A stretch of 64,000 nt of DNA from Leptasterias polaris (taxonomy: Eukaryota; Echinodermata; Asteroidea; Forcipulatida; Asteriidae): assembly GCA_037783415.1 (NCBI GenBank), contig JAZGTN010000163.1:682001-746000 (forward strand), given 5' to 3'. How positions within the stretch are numbered: position 1 is the first letter of the stretch; every line of letters begins with the position of its first letter. Of the stretch, positions 12,101 through 24,100 are shown in pieces. The notes below the pieces were generated by a model. The model did no database searches, was not told the DNA's origin, and was given only the letters and a program-made list of their open reading frames with translations. The position numbers and the translations under genes are program-made.

Positions 12101-15100
12101 AAAGTCTTCTATCTTGAAATTAGACCAACTTTAAAGCTTTGAAGCACTTAATCGAAGCAAAACAACACGGAACAGCTTTGTGTTTGTCGACAAACACTTA
12201 AGCTCTAGTTATTATTATTATTATTATTATTACCGACTGAGCTATGCTGGTGGTCTCCCTATACAAAATAGCTAGATAGCTCAGTTGGTAGAGTGCTGGC
12301 ATTGTTAATCAGCCTGATTTGGCCACACTTGTTTGGTCTTTATTTTGAAGCAGCAGCGTAGGTGAGTGTTGTAATGAAACTCTCCTTAATCAAATGAAAT
12401 TGAATTGAAAGTACGGTAAACTGAGCCTTTAAACTCAAGGAGCATTTGAACCTCCACATAAACAGAGAACCTTTAATAAGTACACTATGATGGCATAATT
12501 TGGTGTGGAATCATAACATTTCAAAGTTAGAGCTTTTGTTAGAACTTTTGTTTTACTTGTGTAATATTGAACCATAGCATCATGTACATGAAAAGTCAAC
12601 ACTCATTGGATGTAAACCAACCTATATGAGAAGAAATTATTCATGAACTGTCGAATAAAGACCACAAAGTATTCCTGAGTCCTCATTTGAAGGTGTACTG
12701 CTAAAAGCTACGGCAAACTGTGTCAGCACATTATTTTTGCCAGTTTAACATGAATTATGAATCCGAATCATTACGTGTAGCTTTATGTTTTTGTAAGTGG
12801 TGTCTTCATTACGTCAGCAATTTCACAAAGGGCCAAAAACCTGAAAAATCGATAAAAAACTAATTTTGACTTTTTGGGTGGATTCGACTAAGGTGATTGG
12901 GATCTAACTATTTACGAAGTTATAGGTCTCAAAATTGTCTAGTTTCTTAATTACGCTAAGTTGATGAATGACAAAAACCTCAAGAACCTGGAATTATGTT
13001 TTCACGAAGAGCCAAAAACCTTTTTGTAAATTTTTTGTATACCTTACCACGTTGATTTACAGTTGGCACAGTGCCAATCATGAGCGCGCCGTCTTTTGCG
13101 TTTTCACGAAGAGCCAAAATCTTAAAAGGACAAAAAATAAGCACAACCCGGAATTGCGTTTTCACGAAGTGCCAAAAAGTGTATTGCTCTACCGCGTGGA
13201 ATTATCCCTTGGCACGGTGCCAAAAGTGGGTGCTCCGGCTTTTGCATTTTCACGAACAGCCAAAAAGTTTATATACGACGCACTGCACACAGAGCACGGT
13301 TTGTAACGTTTTCACGAAGAGACAATTTTGTTAATTAAATAAATACTCATTAATTAAACACGTTATGGACAAAATTGAAACAGATTTGTATGATTTAGGA
13401 TCTCTACTTTCCTGACATGTAAAAATTTCCAAGATAAGATTTCGAATAGTATACCAACCAGTAGTTTCAAAATAAGCTAAACTTCAAACGCGGTTTTCTC
13501 AGAACATACATTTTTGACTGCAGGGGACTTTTTTGCCCTTCGTGAAATTGCTGACGATAGTGCAAATACCCAGAACGTCTTGTGCTTATAAGGTGACAAA
13601 ACACTTAATGCCCTAGTTTTGTATTCTTATTCTTGTAAGTTTCAAAAGACCACATGACTAAACCAGTTGAAAAATGTGTAGTCTAATCAGCTTATCAAAA
13701 ATTTAAATTTGCATCATTCTTTACTTGACCAATTTCCCCTCTTTACAGAATGTTCCACCCACTCCATACCTCTGCAACGTGGAATCTCTAGATTTCAAAT
13801 ACCCCAATAATCCTAATGCTGTTGATTCCACACCCTTGCTTGAACGAGCGGGGATTATGTCATCAATAGCTACAAGCATCGAGATAAGTCACACCATTGC
13901 TTTTATTGGAACTTCAAGTGGAGATCTCCTAAAGGTGAGACAAGACCAGAGTAGATTAAGACCTGTAGGTAAAAAGACTGGAATCAAATCTTGCAATAAC
14001 AAATATAAAAAGTTTCTGAAATTTTCTTATCGGGTTTAAAGTACATTTTCCTGCCAATGGTGGCAGCCTGTCTGTTCTTGTAAGCCACATTTGTATTAAA
14101 AAAGGACAAAGGTCTTGAATCAAGGATAACACAATACCAGCTGCAAAAAGGGAGATTGTGAGTATGGATTCCAGTACCTTCTGTCCCTCTTTGTTTGGGG
14201 GGGAAATGAAGCTTAGTACCATGGGTGCATGTTCGAGCATACTACACAATAGAATGTACAGGCTGTCAGCCGCCCAACTGATAGCCTTTTGTCAAGGCCT
14301 TCGTGGCTTGGAGCTGCGATCCCAAGCGACTGGAATGTGTAGCCTTTTCCAACTTGTTTGCGATTTCTAATGTGTCTGGCCTCAAGTGGTTATCTTTTAT
14401 ATATTTATATATAGTTCCTATCTTTTATGTAGTTTTTTGTAAAAATTGTCTTAATTCAGCCTCTGGCTGTGATGATGTTTTTATCAATAAACCATTTTAA
14501 AGGCCCTGTACACTATTGGTAAGATCGAAAAACACAAATGTTCATAGATTCACACATAATTACCGGTACATGATTGAAAGTAAGTAATGGTAGAAAAGGT
14601 TCCCTTAAAATATTTCTGCCTAAAATGCTATCGTTTCTGAGAAATTAGTAAAACAATAGTTTTTATCGCGCGCGATAATAAACTCGATGTTTGAAAAACA
14701 GAAAACACATAAGGTCTCTTTTCACTATTTTCTCGTGACCTCGATGACCAATTGAGCTCAAATTTTCACAGGTTTGTTATTTCATGTATGTGGTTGATTA
14801 CACAAAACATGAACACTGTCTGTGATTATTTTGTCAGCTCTACCAATCCTGTATAATACCTTTAATTAAATTCAATTGTTAGTATGTTAGTACAAAATTC
14901 CTCCTTGGTAATTTTTTCCCAATGAAATTTTTAGATTTGTGCAATGAAAATTGAAAAACTTTTAAGTTGATTTCCTATTCATCAATTTGCATTGACAATA
15001 TTATACTATACAGTACTAGTATTAAGCAAGAAGGTTCAAGTGGGGGAGGTTTCCTAAAAGCAAGCTGGTGGATTTGTATACAAGTTGAAAAATTAGCTTT

Positions 15101-18100
15101 TAAAGGAACCTATCAGCATTAGTTGTCACAAAATAACCCCAATTAATAAACCACAAGGGAAACTGACAAGGTAAATTATTTTAAATAATTTTGAGTTGAA
15201 GAAAGAAAAATTGACTGAAGCAGGACTTGAACCTGCAAAGTGAATCTAGCTGATATTGGCAGTCTCCTTATTTGGTCAATATCTTTGTTCGGGGGTGCCA
15301 GTCAGAAGCCATTCAACCTGTAACTGCCATTCAGCCACGGATCACACCCAAGTTCAAGATACAACCTGGGAAGTGGCAGCTAGGGGATCACCTTAAGGGG
15401 ATGCAACTTTTTATTTCAAGTATCAAGTAAAAATCCACTAGGGAAACTGACTTCATAAATTTTACAAACGCAAATAAAAACTTTATACTTCATATATTCA
15501 TCCGTATTCAGGTGCACATTGAGAATGGAACATCAGGTCGGCATTATGAGAGCATTACACTTGGAGACGCTCCGGTACTGAGAGACATTTCTTTCAATGA
15601 CACGAAACAAGAGATAATTATACTCACCGAACAGCAGGTAAGTTTGGGTCTTGTCACACGAGTCAATTTTCACAGGCAATGTAGAGACATCAAACTCGAC
15701 TGCATGCAAGAGAAACACGTCTGTAGTAAAACTCCTTTGTTTTATAACTTTCTCTCAGTACACCAAAGTAATTATATTAATAATAATACAAACTTAAAAA
15801 GCGCACTTTCCAATTGAAGATTACTCAAGGCACTACAGAAAAGATACTACAAAGTTTCAATCTCTCAACAGAAAATGACACCCAAAAAGGAATGTTAATG
15901 ACTTACAGTATACAGAAGTTTCCTATCATTAGTTGGAAACAGGGGCGGTGCCAAAAGGGGTGCAAGGTGAGGACTTGGCCCCGGACCCCCCATCAGGGCC
16001 CTTAAGCGGACCCCTGGACCCCACGCCCTGATTGCTAAGACTCTATGCCCTGATTGCTAAGACTCTGAAGCTTTTTCGTACCCCCTATATAATTACCCTG
16101 GTACCGCCTTTGGTTTGAAATGTGTTGAGAGAGTGTCTGATGTCGCTGGGTAGTTTGTTCCATGAGACTGCGTGCAATGTGAGAAAATGCCCTGTCAGGT
16201 TGAAACAAGGGCGTCGATGGGTGGGGGACAGGATTTGTGGTTTTCTTGAACTCACTTTTTCTTTTTCAAATTCAGCATCACAAAATTACCATTAGGAGCC
16301 ATACCAGCTTTCGTTATGCCAAACTTTGCTTGCTAGACATCAATATTTATATAATCACTTTAGTGAAAAAATAGAATTAGCAAACTGTATCAACCAAAAG
16401 GACCTGTGGTATAAATGCAAAAATAAGTTAGTTGCCTGATCACTCCTGCAGAGAAATATTTCTTTTGAATAATGTTGATAAAATAGCATTTAAAAACTGT
16501 TAAATCATAATGGCTTATTTCAGTTGCCACAATTTTGATGTATATAAACATGCACAAAACTAAACTTTACCCAATGAAGTTTACTGACAGGTTTGGACGG
16601 GTGATGTGTTTCTAATATTATAAGAAAACTAGAAGATAAAAAATGCTTTTACTCTTTAAAGGGGTGCTTCAGGGTCAAATTCAGTTTTGTGATCCACTCA
16701 TTTTCCAATAGATAAGAGTCCTTATGAAAAATTTGAAAAAATTAGAAGTCACCAACCTCATGTTAAAACAGTGTAAAATGCCACTGTGTTTAATACCATT
16801 TAAGCGCAATTTTGGTCAAAATCCAAAAAAGCTTGATGACGTCACATTTCAAAAACGTGGTCTGTACATTTGTGAACAGAGAATTTTCAGTTCGTTCCTG
16901 AATTCTGATGATATTCAATAAAAACGGCATCGAGTTTGAGCTTATGTTTCCCGAGACTGTGGGATACCATTCCACAACACATCCGGGCTGCTGCTGTAAA
17001 TTTGTCCACTGCCAACATTTCTCCGCAGCGGTCTGTTTAAATCCTGTCTGCCATTGTTGATACTTAATCCCTCTGGATTGACCCGGAGCGTGCATGTGTG
17101 GGAACTTGATCTTCTTCCTCTCCCTCATATTGTCAAGTCTATTTTCTCCAGTATTCCTGTTTTACTATGTGTGGGACAACATGCTTCCAAGCATCAGTGA
17201 TTTAGTTTACTTTTGTTGTCCCTGACCCGCATAGTATTGTTTGGTCCCTTTTTTGAGTAGTTTTCTTGTGTCCTTCCCCAGATTAACTTCTTATACTTGC
17301 ATGCTCCCTTCATAGACTCATTTTTCATTGTTCTCTCTATTTGCCCTCATGTCATCACCATTTTCTGTATATAGCTATTCTGTATGTTGTGAGGCTGGGC
17401 CTATTTATTTATTTTAATTATTTATTTTAAAAACAAAAGGAAAAAATAAGTTAGTGGCCTGACGTTTCGACCCTAGCAGAGTCTTTCTCGAAGGCTAAGA
17501 CTCTGCTAGGGTCGAAACGTCAGGCCACTAACTTATTTTTTGCATTTATACCACAGGTCCTTTTGGTTGGTAAGCAGTTTGCAACAGCTAATTCTATGTT
17601 CTTATTTATTTTTTAATTTCTGTTTTGCTTTGTTGTTTCTGTTCTGGTTTTATTGTTCCTTTTATTGCCTTGTATATATTTTTTTCTTCTTGTATTGTTG
17701 AGGTCGAATAAATAATAATAATGACTGCTGCAGAAATTCCCCTTGGGAATGTACAAACCCATTTTGATGTCGGACAACATCATGTTACAAATATTGCTCT
17801 GAAAGAGTATCAAATAAAAATGATACTTTCCACCATTTTAACGTGAGGTAAAGACTAATTTTTCACCCACTTTCATGTGGACTCTATCTTATTGGTAAAT
17901 AATAATAATGGCTTCTTTATATAGCGCTCATATCCGTCACTCAGTGACGCTCAAGGCGCTTCAACAGTCAATATTTTCCTGCAAGGTATATATGTGGAGC
18001 TACTTTTTGAATTTTGAGACCTATTTCTTTACATAGCACCATGTAATGGTTTACAAGGTGCTGTGGCGCAATATGCAGCCAATCAAACCAGGAACACCGG

Positions 18101-21100
18101 GGCGAACCCCTTCTCTTTTCGATAAGTGCACTGGGTTCTTTTACGTGCATTACACAGCACACGGGACCAACGGCTTTACGTCCCATCCGAGTGCATCACA
18201 AAACTCAGTTTGACCTTGGAGCTCCTCTTTAAAAAATAATGTATTTTCAGTCGATCCTGATTTATTGCTGAATGCATAATACACATGAGCCAGTATTATG
18301 ATGTCATTCATGTATGACTGGCAGACGACATATGGCATGTGTGAGATCCAATACTACATGTATAATGACAAATCTCCACGGCAGTTTAACAGGATGAGGT
18401 ATACAGTCAGGTTAAGTTATTGAGGACTTTTCTTTTTGAGGGGAGGGGGGTTCATGCCTGGAATTACATGGAGGCCACGGAGGTCATGACCTCTGTTGCC
18501 CCTGGTCTTGGCCTTGGTGCCCCTTCAAAAAGTTTCCCCTAGACAATGTAGACTTTAAGATTTTCCAATGGAAAAGTGCCCTTTGCAAAATGAAAATTGC
18601 CTTGCACTTTCAAAGGGGGAGTAAAAGAAAAATTGACTAGAGCAGGATTTGAAACTGCGATCTTCAGGTTTATTTGCCGGTGCTCCACTAACTGAGCTAA
18701 CTAGCCCTGTATTGATGGTCTTCCTATTTTGGACACTATCTTTATTCGGGGGTGCCAGTAAGGAGTCATTCAAGTGTATATCGCCATATTGCCAGGGATC
18801 ACAACCAGTATACGTTAGGCGACCGCCTTACAGGAACGCAATTTGTTCTTTTAAATTTAAAGCAATGAACCATGAGGGAAACTGACTGGGTAAATATAAA
18901 TTATTTTTGAACAAAGAAACCTGTAATTTTTACTCTCTCTTTTTGTGAATCAAAATCTAGTACATAATTTCTTTTTTTAACATGATGTTTTTTTCATCTG
19001 TTTTTTTTTTGGTATCGTGTTTACATTCGTATGGTTGCATAATACAAGATGCAGTATTAGGATGTTGCTCAAGTGTGACCGGCAAAGACGACATATGGCA
19101 TGTAGGAGATCCAATACTTTAATGAGAATTCTCAATGACAGTTGAAACAGAAAAGATATAGAAGTATGCCTTGAGGTTATATTACGCACAGTCACCAAAC
19201 CAAGATGTCATTTGAATTGATTTGAAATAATTTTTTTGATTTAAAAAAAACAAAATCACAAATATCCTGAAACACCTGAGAATACATTATAAAATCATTG
19301 ATTTCAATAAATCTGTTATTTTTTTCAATAAGAATGTGTGTGAAGTATCATGCATACTCCATAAAAGTAGCTGCATTTTTGATAATAGCAGAATTTATGG
19401 TCTTCCTTGTACTCAAATTGAACGTCTTCAGCGTATTCAGAACTATGCTGCTCGTGTTATTACCTTGACTAAAAAGTCCTGCCATATAACGCCGATTTTG
19501 AAAGAATTACACTGGTTACCAGTAAGCAGTAGGATTAAGTATAAACTCCTGCTTTTTGTGTATAAATCACTCACCAACAATGCCCCTGCATATATTGATG
19601 ATCTTCTCAAACCTTACAATCCTCCTCGCAAACTCCGGTCTTACAATTCTAGCCTCCTTATTGAGCCCATATCCAATCATTCATGGGGAGATGATCTTTC
19701 TCACATGCTGCCCCACGCCTATGGAACAAATTGCCAGCACTAGTAAAATCATCTGTTTCTTTAACCCAATTTAAAACAAACCTTAAGACACATCTTTTCA
19801 ATCAAGTATTTGAGTAAATGGTTTGATTTTTACCCTTCGATGTTTTCTTAGATATTGCATTTGTATTGTATTTCTCTACCACATGTTCTGGATTTCTTCT
19901 TAGCTTAAGTTTACGTTTCATTTTTGGTTATTGTACATGTGTATGTTATTGTTTGTATTTAGCGCCATGAGCACTTTGATGGATTTGTGCGCTTTATAAG
20001 TTTTCATTATTATTATTATTATTATAGGCCTATAGGCCTAGTTTCTGCATTTTGTTAAAATAACAGTATTCATAAACAAAATTATAAAGTGCACTATATC
20101 CACCCTTTGAGTGCTTAAAGGTATTATACAGGATTGGCAGAGCTGACAAAATAATCACAGACAGTGTTTATGTTTTGTGTAATCAACCACAAACATGAAA
20201 TAACAAACCTGTGAACATTTGAGCTCAATTGGTCATCGAGGTCACGAGAAAATAGTGAAAAGAGACCTTATGTGTTTTCTGTTTTTCAAACATCGAGTTT
20301 ATTATCGCGCGCGATAAAAACTAATGTTTTACTCATTTCTCAGAAACGATAGCATTTTAGGCAACAATATTTTAAGGAACCCTTTCTACCATTACTTACT
20401 TTAAATCATGTAAGTTATGTGTGAATCTGTGAACATTTGTGTTTTTCGATCTTACCAATAGTGTACAGGGCCTTTAAGGCACCTACAGGAATAAAATACA
20501 GAAAAACTTATACAAAAAGTTACAAATACATACATGGAAAATGACAATGAAATTGCAATTACAATGAGGGAGAAAAGGTTTGAGACATCAAATGCGTTTT
20601 AAGCTGAGATTTAAAAGTTCTTAAACAGGTACTTGAGATAAATTTACTTTTATGGGAATGCTATATAATGTGTTTATCATTTAAATGTAATTTAGATATT
20701 TTTACACTTCTGAATTTTTTTGTAAATATCGATCAAAAAGTTAGGCCCCCAACCTCAAGGTTTTTGAAAAACTAGTAACACTTCTGCCTTTGACGGTGGG
20801 CGTAAAAATGACAATTTGTTGACGTCATGTGTGGGAGTTTGCTTTGTTATACCTCTATGCTGCAACAAAGCGGCTATCAAAAAGGAGCTCCCACAAATGA
20901 CGTTGCATGAGTGATGATGTAACGGGGCTTTTCGCAAATCTTTCTGAAAAGCACCAGAGAAAGGTATTCAAAATGATTGTTTTTTACACAATTGAAATCT
21001 GTTTAATCTCATGTGAACTCAATTTCCTTAATTAATTGAAAACATTTTAAATGGATTTCATCAGCAAAGAGCACTTGATGCCATTTTCGTTCAAGTAGGT

Positions 21101-24100
21101 CTTTAAGGAACTAGATGTTTGTTTATGCAGCGGTATCATATCAAATTCCACAAACGAATTATATATATTATTGGTTCATTGAAACCATTAAAAAATACAA
21201 TTTCCATCACGGCCAGTGTCCGAATTAGGGAAAACAATTTAACCCCAAAAAAAAAATTATATATATATAAAAAAAATATTTAAAAAAATATAAGAAACCC
21301 AAAATAATTGTAAACAGTAAAAAAAAAAATGGAGATACAAGAAAAAGTGGTCCAAATAAAAAACAACAACGTCAAATTCTATTCAGCGGCACACCAAAAA
21401 AGAACAAAGCACAAAAATTAACCTGGAGAGCACTAGCTTTAAAGAAGAATTTTTTAATTTTAAAATCACTTTATATATATGAACATGTTTCAGTGTTGTA
21501 GTCGAGTCACCTGTGTCGAGTCCGAGTCCGAGTCTCAAGTCACTTGGGTCGAGTCCGAGTCCGAGTCCCGAGTCACTTGGTCCGAGTCACGAGTCCGAGT
21601 CACGAGTCACTTGGTCCGAGTCCGAGTCCGAGTCCGAGTCACGAGTCACTTGTTTAAATATTGATTGCAAACCAAATGTCGTAAAATAAGAATTGGAAAT
21701 GACAAAATAAAACACATTTATTTTAAACAAAGTTCTGTTAAAGTTTTTTGTTAAAGTTGGTATAACCAAAATAAAACAATACGGGGCGGAACGGCAGATG
21801 CCATGATTAAAAAAATTTTTTTCTACTTTTTACTAGTGACGTGACCAAACTTGACGTCGTGTTTGTGTGTCGACCATGTGTAGAAACTGGTGCAAACAAC
21901 ACACAGCCATCACAGTGCAATATGCAGGCTGTGTTTTACAGGCACCAGACATGCCATTTCCCTGGCATCAAGCACAAGCAGTGGCTATGACGTTAACGTT
22001 GACAGAATACCAGCATAATACTGCTGGTGTCGTGCATCCCAGTGTTAATATGCGTACTGAACATAAGAATCGAACATACGAATCGAACATACACGCGCTG
22101 TACTTAGATGGCCATCTACACAATAATCACGATACTTGCAACACCATCAGTACTTATTTATTGTGCTAGACGTTAACTCTATGACATGTGCACTCCGGGA
22201 ATGACGATCGGATCGTCGGAATTGTTTTTAATATTTTAAAAAGGTATTGTTTGTAAAAAATACGTGACTCGAGTCACGAGTCCTCGGGGACAAGTCCGAG
22301 TCATGATAGTCGAGTCCGAGTCCGAGTCTTTTGCAGACGTGACTCGAGTCAAGTCCGAGTCACCGAAATTGTGACTCGAGACAGGCTCGAGTCCGAGTCC
22401 TGGACTCGAGTCATACAACACTGACATGTTTGTAAAAGGACTGTGTGATAAAAAAAATAAAACCACAAAAGACATTAAAACAGCATAAAATAGCCACTAA
22501 GGAAAGACAAAATCAGTTGTTTAAAAGGCTGATTAGGAATGGAACGGGGCTGTTTCTTAGATCTGGAAATTCTGCATTATAGTCTGCAAACCCATGGAGT
22601 GAAAAACCAGAGATAATAACTATTGTGCGAAGACCGTGGAATTTCATTGGAACAATGGTTAGAAACCCATTTGTGGTATCTTGCATTTTGTTTGGTGAGA
22701 AAAACTTTTTCTTTATAATTTTGTATTCAAAATTTCGAAAAAACCTCAAAAAGCTGAGCATTTTAGGTTCGAAATGCAAAAAAGTGTGCACTGAAAGAGT
22801 TAATCAGTCTGCAATAGCATTGAATGTGTATTTGTGATCATCTATGCATGATTGCATGTTGCCATTAATCATTTTCATATATCGAGGTTTAAACCCCTGT
22901 TTGTCAAGCGAATCCTTAGGCATTGGAAGATTAGCGTGCAGCTAGCTCACATCAAAAACTATGATTCATTCTCACAGGAAATTAATGAGAAAGGATGCAA
23001 ATTAATTTACCACAGTTTCAAGCCTTGTTTTTAATTAGTCACTGACTGCATATGAAAAACTGCTGACAATCTAATTAATTCAACTAACGAGATTTATCTC
23101 TTAATATTAAAGAATGACACTGTCTGTAGTGCAAGTTTGTAAATCATAAACCATTTTGAAATGCCTAAATGTTCAATAGATGGTAGCATCATTGGGTTAG
23201 GTCATCCTAGAGCAAGTTCGGGCAGGTGACTGGAGTCAACTGAATAGTGAAAGGGTGGCTGCAACGAAGTTGTCTTTTTAGCCAAATCATCAAAGGGGAT
23301 TGTCAAAAGCATTAAATAAGTTTTTTCATGCGTTTGGCGCAAGTATTTTAAAACAGTTTTTAAAGAGATGAGGGGACCCGCCCCACCCCTCTTAGGGGGC
23401 AATTATGTGGATAAACAAAAGCTCAATCGTGAAGTCATTCTGGTAACCTTTATCGCATTGAAAAACAGACCACACATGCATGATTTAAAGGGGGCTGCAG
23501 TGAAGGTTGTTCTTATTAAGTTAACTAGTTCTTATTAAGTTCTTATTAAGCGCGTTTTCGATAACATATCAATGCACTTTGCATAGACCTTATGCACATG
23601 ACGTCATTTGAGTAGGGCACCCTCACCTAGAGGTCAAAAGGAAGATGTTCATTGGCCAGTCCTGTGCGCCGCGCGTACACATCAGCGCGTTTCCATTGTT
23701 TCATCATCAGTTTACCTCTAAGATGGCGGCTTGGTGACGTCAATGCATAAGGTCTATTAGTGCCCTGGTCATTGGGCCAATAACACTCCTGTCTCATCTT
23801 TCTCAGCTCCCTGTGGAGTATACAGCCCTGGGCTGCTGGGGTGTGCTCTGAAGGCTTTTTCAAACACAATATAAACGTCTACCCTCGCAGGTACCCATTT
23901 ATACCCCTTGGTGAAGAGAAGCAATTATAGTGATGTGTCTTGCTCAAGGACACAAGTGTCATGACTGGGACTCAAACCCACACACCCAAGTGTGTAACAG
24001 CCTGCAATCGTGGACCCTCCTTTGTTCAACTCTTTGTTATAGCAACCGTGGACCACAATGCTTTCCTTTGTGATAGCAACCATGGACTTATTGTCCTCTT

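Larger units (their letters stand above)
6190..13748 (+). other. Plexin intron 1 (7.6 kb)
   Basis: This GT-AG intron holds a decayed SINE (6395-6685), a 700-bp TIR element (7151-7850), a tRNA-like SINE piece (8222-8350), a TTAA MITE (8506-8869), a composite repeat with a degenerate ~500-bp tandem array (8906-12210) and a TIR element with repeated TIR-like motifs (12811-13556). No additional exon was recognised. Confidence 0.85.
13935..15511 (+). other. Plexin intron 2 (1.6 kb)
   Basis: It contains a TTAA MITE at 14498-14865, whose inverted twin sits in intron 3, and a tRNA-like SINE at 15145-15440. Nothing else is recognisable. Confidence 0.85.

Noticed and set aside
12265..12330. tRNA gene with 'gatagctcagttggtagagt'
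   Set aside because: Only the A-box side is good; no B box or closing stem follows, so it is a SINE fragment.
21498..22415. CRISPR-like or coding hexamer repeats (gagtcc)n
   Set aside because: They are subterminal repeats of a hAT-like element with an exact 8-bp target duplication; there are no spacers.
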